From assembly GCA_006227775.1 (NCBI GenBank), contig SBFV01000389.1, positions 1 to 9,337 on the forward strand: a DNA stretch of 9,337 bases, read 5' to 3'. The notes under the pieces were generated by a model. The model saw only the letters and a program-made list of their open reading frames with translations, did no database searches and had not been told where the DNA came from. This document shows, piece by piece, positions 1 through 5,013 of the stretch. Both the position numbers and the translations under genes were made by a program. Origin of the DNA: Gammaproteobacteria bacterium (lineage in GTDB: Bacteria; Pseudomonadota; Gammaproteobacteria; Chromatiales; Chromatiaceae). Numbering within the stretch: the first letter of the stretch is position 1; the number at the start of each line of letters is the position of its first letter.

Positions 1-695
1 CGCAGAAAGCGGATCGCGAAACGGTTCTTGTGACCGCTGATCTCGGGAAAGAGTGGGGGTTCGCCCTGAATCGTGATCCGGATTAATTGGGCCGGCATCT
101 GGGTTTCCAGGGAACCCTGATAGAGACCATCCCGGGCCATTACTCGGCGCGGGGAAGCGCTGGCGCGGATGTAAGAAAGGATCAACTGGATGGCCGTCCT
201 GACGGGCACCAAGTCCTCGATCCAGCGGGCTACCTGGCGTTCGCGCTCGGGGTAGGGGCGGGACAGCCAAAGGTGGTACTGGGGAAGGTCGAAACCGCAG
301 GTTCCTCCGGGAAGGGTGCCACGCTGGGCGACACCCTTGAGGAATTCGTTGTCACGAATGCACTGGCCGCTGGCATGGTCCTGGGTGCGCAGGCCCTCGG
401 CGGCGGCGCCGAGTTCACTCAAAGAGGCATCCAGGGCCTTGCGGTTGACCCCGGGCTGGTCCCGAAAGCGCTCCAAATTGGCGGTCTGGCGATCCAATTC
501 CTTGATGAGTTCGGTCTTGATGTCGGCACGGGAACTTAGGGCGGCGATGTCCACCAGGGTCTCGACCATGGCCCGGGTGGCCCAGGGATTGTCCAGGGGT
601 TGGAAGAAAGCCAGCTTTTCGAAGAGGTGCTCAATCCGCATCAGGGTGCGGGCGCGTTCGTTGAGCGGATGTTCGAAGATGAGGGTGGTGGACAC
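1..695 (-). CDS. zapD: Cell division protein ZapD (partial, C-terminus beyond window)
   Basis: ZapD (formerly YacF) is a cytoplasmic FtsZ-binding protein that bundles FtsZ protofilaments and stabilises the division ring. The visible 231 residues follow the E. coli family pattern that I know: the N-terminal FEHPLNERARTLMRIEHLF segment (about residues 7-25), a KTELIKELDRQ helix near 60-70, the PGGTCGFDLP turn near 129-138, and the ISGHKNRFAIRF signature near 219-230. E. coli ZapD is 247 residues, so only about 15-20 residues should be missing past position 1. The start is GTG at 695, preceded by a GGA six bases upstream. The ATG at 720 lies in another frame and does not give this protein. The frame is open throughout. 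It lies 151 bases downstream of the flavin reductase on the same strand. Identification is by remembered family motifs, with high confidence. Confidence 0.95.
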   Translation of the reverse strand, partial: MSTTLIFEHPLNERARTLMRIEHLFEKLAFFQPLDNPWATRAMVETLVDIAALSSRADIKTELIKELDRQTANLERFRDQPGVNRKALDASLSELGAAAEGLRTQDHASGQCIRDNEFLKGVAQRGTLPGGTCGFDLPQYHLWLSRPYPERERQVARWIEDLVPVRTAIQLILSYIRASASPRRVMARDGLYQGSLETQMPAQLIRITIQGEPPLFPEISGHKNRFAIRFL

Positions 696-827
696 GTAGT
701 TTCCAAAAGTGTTTGAACATGTTGATCGCGCACGGCTTATTGGTGGCTCGGGATGACTTTGAAGTGGTCGCGACGAGGTTTACTACGAACTTAAGCCATC
801 CTTGGGGTAAGGGTCAGGGGCGAGAAT

Positions 828-856
828 ATTATCCGTTGCATCAAGGTTATTGACCA
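828..856 (-). promoter_or_regulatory. Candidate sigma70 promoter for zapD
   Basis: Read on the minus strand, TGGTCA (851-856) is followed after exactly 17 bases by GATAAT (828-833). These match the -35 and -10 consensus at 4/6 and 5/6 positions. It overlaps the last codons of the upstream reductase gene and would give zapD a leader of roughly 125 bases. I see no intrinsic terminator between the two genes, so read-through from the reductase is also possible. This is motif matching only. Confidence 0.3.
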
Positions 857-1875
857 GTATCGGGGCTCTCAACGCTTGGCTTGGCGTATTCAAAGGCATC
901 CGAGTACATGTGTTCCCCCGTCAGGCCCGCGGCAGCGAAAGCCGTGCTTCCACTCTGGACCATGATGGGCGGGCCTGCCAGGTAGACGTCGAAACCACTC
1001 ATATCCGGATGGTCCGCCAGTACGGCCTCGTGGACGAAGCCGGTGCGGCCGGTCCAGGTGGTATCGGGTTCCGAGAGGACCGGCGTATAGGTGAAATTGG
1101 CGTGTTCCTTGACCCAGCGCAGTGGCAGGTCCGGCAGGTAGAGGTCCACTTGCCGCCTTACTCCCCAATAGAGGTGCATCGGACGGGTGACGCCGATATG
1201 GAAGGCATGTTCGATAATGCCCTTGATGGGGGCTAGCCCGGTGCCCCCAGCGATGAAGATGATGGGGCGGTCCGAATCCTCCCGCAGGGTGAAGGTACCC
1301 AAAGGGGCCTGGATACGCAGGATGGCCTTCTCTTCCAGGGCGTCGAAAATGAAGCCGGTGAACTCGCCGCCAGGGACATGGCGCACATGCAGTTCGATGA
1401 ACTCGTCGTCGTGGGGGGCGTTGGCGATGGAAAAGGCGCGGCGTTTACCACCCTCCAGCAGGAAGTCCAGATATTGGCCGGCGAGGAAGGGCAGGCGCTG
1501 ATTTTCCGGCAATTTGAGGTGGAGCATCATGACATCGTGATTCAGGGCCCTTTTATCCACCACCCGGCAGGGCAGGGTGCGAACCTCGATCTGACCGGCG
1601 GTCTTGATCTCCGTGACGCCAAGGACCAGGTCCGATTCCGCCACCGCCTGGCAGACGAGACAAAAACCGGGTTCGCGGCCGTCCAGCGCCTGGGTGTTGC
1701 CAGAGGGATAGCTGACGCGCCCGGAAATCAGCGTCGCGAGGCAGGAGCCACACATACCGCTCCGACAGCCGTAGGGCAGGACCACGCCCTGACGCAAGGC
1801 CGCTGCCAGCAGGGTCTCCCCGACCTCGGCCTGAAAATGGATGCCACCGGGTTGCGTCTCGATGTCGAAGGTCAT
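847..1875 (-). CDS. 2Fe-2S ferredoxin / FAD / NAD(P)H reductase (CDP-6-deoxyglucoseen reductase-like)
   Basis: This is a 342-residue soluble electron-transfer flavoprotein. Three modules appear in order. A plant-type [2Fe-2S] ferredoxin domain (about 1-90) has cluster ligands C37, C42, C45 and C75 in a GCRSGMCGSC...C pattern. An FAD-binding barrel (about 100-200) carries RAFSIAN at 146-152. An NAD(P)-binding domain (about 203-325) carries GGTGLAP at 210-216 and AGPPIMV at 300-306. The same architecture occurs in AscD/DdhD-type CDP-6-deoxyglucoseen reductases and in the reductase subunits of phenol and methane oxygenases. No oxygenase or deoxysugar gene is visible nearby, so the electron acceptor is unknown, and the database label CDP-6-deoxy-delta-3,4-glucoseen reductase would be homology only. 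The last module has AGPP where many relatives have CGPP. Start ATG 1875 begins directly with the ferredoxin fold; its ribosome site is weak. It is transcribed divergently from the SDR gene. Confidence 0.9.
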   Translation of the reverse strand: MTFDIETQPGGIHFQAEVGETLLAAALRQGVVLPYGCRSGMCGSCLATLISGRVSYPSGNTQALDGREPGFCLVCQAVAESDLVLGVTEIKTAGQIEVRTLPCRVVDKRALNHDVMMLHLKLPENQRLPFLAGQYLDFLLEGGKRRAFSIANAPHDDEFIELHVRHVPGGEFTGFIFDALEEKAILRIQAPLGTFTLREDSDRPIIFIAGGTGLAPIKGIIEHAFHIGVTRPMHLYWGVRRQVDLYLPDLPLRWVKEHANFTYTPVLSEPDTTWTGRTGFVHEAVLADHPDMSGFDVYLAGPPIMVQSGSTAFAAAGLTGEHMYSDAFEYAKPSVESPDTGQ

Positions 1876-1922
1876 GGCTCGCTGGATCTCATTGACTAGA
1901 GAACGGGGTGCGACAAGGACAG

Positions 1923-1937
1923 GAGGATGGGATCCTC
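1923..1937. repeat. Perfect 6-bp inverted repeat in divergent region
   Basis: GAGGAT and ATCCTC flank a GGG centre, 48 bases upstream of the reductase ATG and about 145 bases upstream of the SDR start. It could be an operator half-site pair for a dimeric regulator acting on the divergent genes, or chance in GC-rich DNA. No regulator gene is nearby. Confidence 0.3.
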
Positions 1938-1992
1938 GTCACACGTCAGTGGCGGAAAGATGCGCCCCAGGACCAGGAATTGCAATAAACTT

Positions 1993-2041
1993 TGGGTAGG
2001 AATGGGTCACACCCCCCATTGGTTTTTGGCTACCCAGCCAA
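1993..2041 (+). promoter_or_regulatory. Competing hairpins upstream of the SDR gene
   Basis: Three stems can form here. The outer stem pairs TGGGTAG (1993-1999) with CTACCCA (2030-2036). It encloses AATGGG (2001-2006) paired with CCCATT (2015-2020). A third stem pairs TTGGCT (2026-2031) with AGCCAA (2036-2041) around an ACCC loop and uses the same bases as the outer stem's 3' arm. The outer and third stems are therefore mutually exclusive. The segment ends 40 bases before the SDR start codon. The pairing is seen directly; a regulatory role is inference, and there is no ligand signature that I recognise. Confidence 0.3.
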
Positions 2042-2081
2042 CACGGAAACACAAGAGGTCGTATCAGCGAGGGTCAGGGTC

Positions 2082-2963
2082 ATGTGGATACTGGGCTGCG
2101 GGTACATCGGGCAGCGCTTGGCGCGGCATTATCTGGCGGCGGGAGAGACCCTCACCGCCTTGACGCGCACCCCCTCCAGCCGCCAGGCCCTGAGCGCGGC
2201 GGGGATCCCAGCCCTGGCGCGAGATCTGGCTACCGAGCCGCTAAAGGATCTGGCCTGGGCGGGGGAGTCTCTCTTTCATCTGGCCCCCCCACCACCCGAA
2301 GGGAACCAGGATGCGCTGACGCGCCACCTGGTCGCGGCCTTTCGCGATACCGGCCATCCACGCCGCCTGGTCTATATGAGCACCACCGGTGTCTATGGCG
2401 ATTGCGGTGGCGACTGGGTGGACGAATCCCGGCCCCCGGCCCCGGTCGCTCCCCGGGCCCTGCGGCGGTTGGACGCGGAGGAGGTTTTGCGGGCCTGGAG
2501 CCAGGAATCCGGCGCTGAGCTGGTGATTCTTCGGGTGGCGGGTATCTATGGCCCCGGCCGGTTGCCCCTGGAACGTATCCGTCAGGGGCTCCCCCTGGCG
2601 CGGGAGGAAGACTCGCCCTGGTCGAACCGTATCCACGCCGATGATCTGGTGGCGGCCTGCGTGGCCGCCATGGACCTGGGTACCCCTGGGGCGGTCTATA
2701 ACGCCTGCGATGGCTACCCCACCACCATGACCGATTACTTTCTGCGGGTCGCCGATGCCGCTGGTCTGCCCCGCCCCGCCTTGCTGCCCCTGAACGAGGC
2801 CGCCGGGAAACTTTCTCCTGGCATGATGTCTTATTTGGCTGAGTCCAGGCGCCTGAGCAATCGGCGCTTGCTGGAGGAACTGGGACTGCGGTTACGTTAT
2901 CCGAACCTCGCTGCGGGCTTGCCCAGTTGCTTCCCCATCGCCCCTGATTCAGGCGATCCTTAA
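2082..2963 (+). CDS. YeeZ-like atypical SDR / NAD-dependent epimerase-family protein
   Basis: This is a 293-residue cytoplasmic Rossmann-fold protein of the extended/atypical short-chain dehydrogenase group that includes E. coli YeeZ. The dinucleotide-binding motif LGCGYIGQRL (residues 4-13, GxGxxG) is at the very N-terminus. YMSTTGVYG (98-106) is the usual beta-strand and catalytic Ser/Thr segment. SNRIHADDL (181-189) and a C-terminal SRRLSNRRLLEELG (255-268) are typical of this subgroup. The canonical YxxxK catalytic pair is not present where expected: the segment reads ALRRLDAEE, which marks it as an atypical SDR. NAD(P) binding is likely but chemistry is uncertain, and no substrate can be named. 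I chose ATG 2082 because GAGGG lies 8 bases upstream and the Rossmann strand begins immediately. The in-frame ATG at 1992 would add 30 residues without family resemblance. The gene stands alone on this strand. Confidence 0.88.
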   Translation: MWILGCGYIGQRLARHYLAAGETLTALTRTPSSRQALSAAGIPALARDLATEPLKDLAWAGESLFHLAPPPPEGNQDALTRHLVAAFRDTGHPRRLVYMSTTGVYGDCGGDWVDESRPPAPVAPRALRRLDAEEVLRAWSQESGAELVILRVAGIYGPGRLPLERIRQGLPLAREEDSPWSNRIHADDLVAACVAAMDLGTPGAVYNACDGYPTTMTDYFLRVADAAGLPRPALLPLNEAAGKLSPGMMSYLAESRRLSNRRLLEELGLRLRYPNLAAGLPSCFPIAPDSGDP

Positions 2964-3171
2964 GCAAGCGTCCATTTTCCAGTGCCCGGTTCGCCCCCGG
3001 GAGGATTTGCTCAATTCGGATAACTATTGATGGAAGCTTTCGTGGTGGCGCATTTTGCGATGACCATCCGCCCCTCGGGCACTGAAGTGACCTTGAACCG
3101 CCGGGAGGGTGGGCAGGCTAGACCTTCCGATCGGGGGGACCGATAATCAAACCTGAGCATTTTTTCCCATC

Positions 3172-3188
3172 ACCGCTCAATTAGCGGT
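3172..3188. repeat. Inverted repeat, possible operator
   Basis: ACCGCT (3172-3177) and AGCGGT (3183-3188) form a perfect 6-bp dyad around CAATT. It is centred about 64 bases upstream of the predicted transcription start of the Rap1a-like gene, a common place for an activator site. It is not a terminator for the upstream gene, because the only T-run (within GCATTTTTTCCC) precedes the dyad rather than following it. Binding by a regulator is inference. Confidence 0.35.
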
Positions 3189-3209
3189 ACCCGATCCTTT
3201 CCACTCCCA

Positions 3210-3237
3210 CTGAAAACGGAAGTGCAAGAGGTATAAA
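3210..3237 (+). promoter_or_regulatory. Candidate sigma70 promoter for the Rap1a-like gene
   Basis: CTGAAA (3210-3215, 4/6 match to the -35) is followed after 16 bases by TATAAA (3232-3237, 5/6 match to the -10). Transcription would start near 3244, giving a leader of about 54 bases. It may also drive the glycine-zipper lipoprotein gene 84 bases beyond the first gene. Confidence 0.45.
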
Positions 3238-3297
3238 CCAGCCATCGCCGGCAAGCGGACCGCTCCGCCGGACCTATCCAACCAAGAGACCATCCCC

Positions 3298-3705
3298 ATG
3301 CGCCTGATGAATCGGAACTTGATGACCACCTTAGCGGTTGCCGGCCTGACCGGACTCCTGTCCCAGTCGGCACTTGCCGTCAGTGAAGAGGATTTCAATT
3401 TTGAAAGTACCGAGGACCTGATTCATATCTGCTCGGTCCCCGCCGAGGCGCCCGAGTATGTCGCCGCTTCCCTCGCGTGCACGGCCTTCCTGGAAGCCAC
3501 CGTCCAGTATCACGATGTCTCCACGGCCCGCAAGTCGGGCAAGGCCCTGGTCTGCATACCCAGTGGCGTCACCGTGGCGGATGTGCGCACCACCTTCCTC
3601 GCCTGGGGCGAAAAGAATAAAAGCAACAAAAAAACCATGGCGGAACTGCCGGTCAATGGGGTAATGCGCGCTTTGGTCGCGAAATACCCATGCCAGAAAA
3701 AGTAA
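3298..3705 (+). CDS. Secreted Rap1a/Tai-family-like small protein
   Basis: This is a 135-residue exported protein. Residues 1-27 form a Sec signal peptide with basic residues, a hydrophobic core and cleavage after SALA, leaving about 108 mature residues, probably periplasmic. The mature part has four cysteines (C45, C61, C86, C132), consistent with two disulfides. The layout of LACTAFLEA, LVCIPSGVTV and the terminal ALVAKYPC resembles the Rap1a/Tai immunity family. In Serratia, members of that family neutralise type VI amidase effectors in the periplasm. I recognise this from the cysteine and CxP pattern rather than an alignment, so family assignment is moderate. No amidase effector or T6SS gene is in the window, so an immunity role is unproven; many family members appear to be orphan periplasmic proteins. 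ATG 3298 has AAGAGA 8 bases upstream; the ATG at 3307 is less well placed. Confidence 0.7.
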   Translation: MRLMNRNLMTTLAVAGLTGLLSQSALAVSEEDFNFESTEDLIHICSVPAEAPEYVAASLACTAFLEATVQYHDVSTARKSGKALVCIPSGVTVADVRTTFLAWGEKNKSNKKTMAELPVNGVMRALVAKYPCQKK

Positions 3706-3713
3706 ATTGGCTC

Positions 3714-3723
3714 ACCGATCGGT
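3714..3723. repeat. 10-bp perfect palindrome between two small envelope genes
   Basis: ACCGATCGGT is self-complementary and lies 9 bases past the stop of the Rap1a-like gene. It could be a protein-binding site or chance. With no loop and no T-run it is not a terminator, so the lipoprotein gene downstream may be co-transcribed. Confidence 0.2.
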
Positions 3724-3789
3724 CCGACCCGCTGACTACGTAATGAATGTCCCTTGGGGCTAACACAGACTCTGGAGATCCGCGTGATT

Positions 3790-4020
3790 ATGAAAAAGAC
3801 CCTTGCCATTACTCTCCTTGGCCTTTCCGCGCTGACCCTCGCCGGTTGTGGCACCACGACCGGGGAACGCGCCGGTAGCGGCGCCCTCATGGGCGCGGCG
3901 GGTGGAGCCCTCATCGGCTCCCTCAGCGCCCAGGCCGGCGCAGGCGCCCTCATCGGTGCCGGCGTCGGTGCCGTCGGTGGCTACCTCTACGACCAGTACC
4001 AGAAGGGTAACATCGACTGA
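3790..4020 (+). CDS. Small glycine-zipper lipoprotein
   Basis: This 76-residue protein begins with a lipoprotein signal (MKK, a hydrophobic core, then lipobox LAGC with the lipidated cysteine at C20). It should be matured by Lgt, LspA and Lnt and held in the inner or outer membrane. The mature part is almost entirely a glycine zipper, with Gly and Ala repeats spaced as GxxxG from about residue 29 to 64, ending in GGYLYDQYQKGN. This resembles the YMGG-like/OmpA-type glycine-zipper family, which packs as membrane or membrane-associated helices; the exact function is unknown. ATG 3790 gives a textbook lipoprotein signal. GTG at 3784 in the same frame is better spaced from GGAGAT (3774-3779) and would add only two residues, so either start is possible. 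It sits 84 bases after the Rap1a-like gene and may share its promoter. A strong hairpin follows 10 bases after the stop. Confidence 0.85.
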   Translation: MKKTLAITLLGLSALTLAGCGTTTGERAGSGALMGAAGGALIGSLSAQAGAGALIGAGVGAVGGYLYDQYQKGNID

Positions 4021-4030
4021 TGTTGTCATC

Positions 4031-4056
4031 GCCGGGTCTTTCCGGGAAGACCCGGC
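4031..4056 (+). terminator. GC-rich hairpin after the glycine-zipper gene (likely terminator, no T-tract)
   Basis: GCCGGGTCTT (4031-4040) and AAGACCCGGC (4047-4056) form a perfect 10-bp stem around a TCCGGG loop, 10 bases past the stop codon. The position suggests transcript-end formation, but only CCCTTG follows, so intrinsic termination would be inefficient. It could instead protect the mRNA 3' end. Confidence 0.5.
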
Positions 4057-4440
4057 CCTTGACGGGCACATGCCGGCCAGCCTTCTTCATCTCCAAGGGT
4101 GAAGGGGGATGCCCGTCATTAACAAAGCGTGAGGCGTCTGTTTCCGCTCCCCACCCCAGCGATTACTCCGCGCTCACCTTGGGCGTGACCCCTCGTATTG
4201 ACGCAAGACGCCGAATAAATTAGGGTTACTATCAGCCTCCAGCCGATCGCTCCCAGGGGTTCAGTCACGGGATACGCCATCCGCCAACCAAGCTCTGGCA
4301 GCCTGTCCGGCTGGCCCGCGGAACCTGTCCCTGTCCTCTCGTTCGGCGGCATCCTTCTGGCTCACTTCTACTGCTTTGGCCCTTGCGCTGCTTGGTCCTG
4401 GTTTTTGGCCCCTCATCGATTCCCTCGCTATCGCTGGCAG

Positions 4441-4484
4441 TCCGCCACCGCGGATGTACCGCTATGTCGGCGCCACCGCGCCGA
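4441..4484 (+). repeat. Tandem hairpins with identical CACC loops
   Basis: The 10-mer CGCCACCGCG occurs at 4443-4452 and again at 4471-4480. Each copy forms the heart of a hairpin with a CACC loop: TCCGC/GCGGA (4441-4454, 5 bp) and TCGGCGC/GCGCCGA (4467-4484, 7 bp). The flanking stem bases differ but stay paired, which is what selection on structure would produce. They lie about 77-120 bases upstream of the RRM gene start. They may be leader RNA elements or target sites for an RNA-binding protein; this is inference. Confidence 0.45.
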
Positions 4485-4504
4485 ATCCTCCGCCCAGGAC
4501 TTTT

Positions 4505-4535
4505 GCATCGGTCCGGGACGGTGACCTGTCGATGC
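4505..4535 (+). promoter_or_regulatory. Third leader hairpin just upstream of the RRM gene
   Basis: GCATCG (4505-4510) pairs with CGATGC (4530-4535), enclosing a smaller GTC/GAC pairing. The stem ends 14 bases before the GAGAG ribosome site (4550-4554) of the RRM gene, so its stability could affect translation. The hairpin is seen directly; the role is inferred. Confidence 0.3.
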
Positions 4536-4560
4536 GATGAACCTAGCGCGAGAGAAGACA

Positions 4561-4845
4561 ATGAGGATATACGTTGGAAATTTGCCCTACAGCGTTACCG
4601 ATGAAGATTTGCGACAGACCTTTTTGGCCTTCGGGAATCTGGCAAATGCCGAGGTGGTTAAGGATAAGTTTTCCGGTCAGTCCAAGGGGTTCGGTTTTGT
4701 CGATATGCCGAACTCATCTGAGGCGGAAGCAGCCATTCAGGCTCTCCACGATCAACCCCTCAAAGGTCGTAAACTGACGGTCAACGAGGCCCGGCCACGT
4801 CCTGAGCGTCCGTCGCGGCCCAAGCCCTATCGTCAGCAGCCTTGA
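4561..4845 (+). CDS. Small single-RRM RNA-binding protein
   Basis: This 94-residue cytoplasmic protein is one RNA-recognition motif plus a short basic tail. RNP2 is IYVGNL (residues 3-8) and RNP1 is KGFGFVDM (42-49), with the aromatic residues that stack on RNA bases present in both. LKGRKLTVNEARPR (67-80) closes the fold, followed by an Arg/Pro-rich tail. Bacterial stand-alone RRM proteins of this size (RbpA/Rbp type, best known in cyanobacteria) bind single-stranded RNA, and some respond to cold or affect mRNA localisation. The specific target here is unknown. I chose ATG 4561, with GAGAG 6 bases upstream, because the first RRM strand follows at once. An in-frame ATG at 4537 would add 8 residues (MNLAREKT). 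By eye its codons are less GC-rich than those of ileS. It has a long structured leader and a pair of alternative hairpins downstream, so post-transcriptional control is plausible. Confidence 0.92.
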   Translation: MRIYVGNLPYSVTDEDLRQTFLAFGNLANAEVVKDKFSGQSKGFGFVDMPNSSEAEAAIQALHDQPLKGRKLTVNEARPRPERPSRPKPYRQQP

Positions 4846-4865
4846 TGCCCACTTAATCCAGTCCC

Positions 4866-4901
4866 GCCGGGCCACTGAGCCCGGCCTTTGACTTGGCCGG
4901 G
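4866..4901 (+). terminator. Alternative hairpins after the RRM gene (possible terminator/attenuator)
   Basis: Three complementary blocks follow the RRM stop codon: A = GCCGGGC (4866-4872), B = GCCCGGCC (4879-4886) and C = GGCCGGG (4895-4901). A can pair with B around CACTGA (7 bp), or B can pair with C around TTTGACTT (7 bp), but not both. Only a CTTTG follows the A:B stem. A weak terminator is the simplest reading. The geometry also resembles an attenuator ahead of the next gene. Confidence 0.4.
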
Positions 4902-5013
4902 TAGCTGGTAGTCAGTTCCATGATACCTTTCCGCCGCCGGCGCTATCTGCCCTGTCAGAGGCATATTCAGCGACCATCCTAGCCCCAACCCCCAGCGTCA
5001 GGAGCATGGCGCC

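Larger units (their letters stand above)
2964..3297. other. Intergenic region, 334 bases, no gene seen
   Basis: I find no credible reading frame here. The short minus-strand frames near 3170-3398 overlap the next gene's signal peptide and have no family features. There is no clear T-tailed terminator for the SDR gene. The 3' part contains a 17-base inverted repeat (3172-3188) and a sigma70-like promoter (3210-3237), both listed separately. A small hairpin (ATCGG/CCGAT, 3129-3143) is weak. Confidence 0.6.
4057..4560. other. Long region without a credible gene, upstream of the RRM gene
   Basis: A second nested hairpin is possible at 4060-4118: TGACGGGCA pairs with TGCCCGTCA, enclosing CTTCA/TGAAG. 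A TTGACG at 4198-4203 is a good -35 match, but the best -10 at 17 bases (TAGGGT) is poor, so a promoter here is doubtful. A bulged hairpin lies at 4297-4316. Three more hairpins, listed separately, occupy 4441-4535. One plus-strand frame stays open from 4202 to the TGA at 4538-4540. It lacks a start with a ribosome site and shows no family resemblance, so I do not call it a gene. The minus-strand frames look like shadows, with Arg/Ser-rich translations. Confidence 0.5.

Noticed and set aside
87..699. Plus-strand frames at 87-539 and 316-699
   Set aside because: They lie opposite zapD, which is confirmed by a continuous match to family motifs on the minus strand.
1378..1899. 173-codon plus-strand frame opposite the flavin reductase
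   Set aside because: Antisense shadow of the ferredoxin and flavin domains; no recognisable features of its own.
2230..2967. 245-codon minus-strand frame opposite the SDR gene
   Set aside because: Arg/Pro/Gly-rich, no motifs; the plus-strand frame has clear SDR signatures throughout.
2980..3084. 9-bp inverted repeat CAGTGCCCG / CGGGCACTG with arms about 90 bases apart
   Set aside because: Too far apart for a local hairpin, with no flanking element, direct repeat or transposase; probably chance.
3510..4071. Minus-strand frames opposite the Rap1a-like and glycine-zipper genes
   Set aside because: Low-complexity Ala/Pro/Arg or Gly/Ala translations with no ribosome site; the plus-strand genes have signal peptides and good starts.
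4265..4561. 98-codon minus-strand frame in the long intergenic region
   Set aside because: Arg/Ser-rich translation, no ribosome site seen and no family resemblance; the region is better explained as structured leader DNA.
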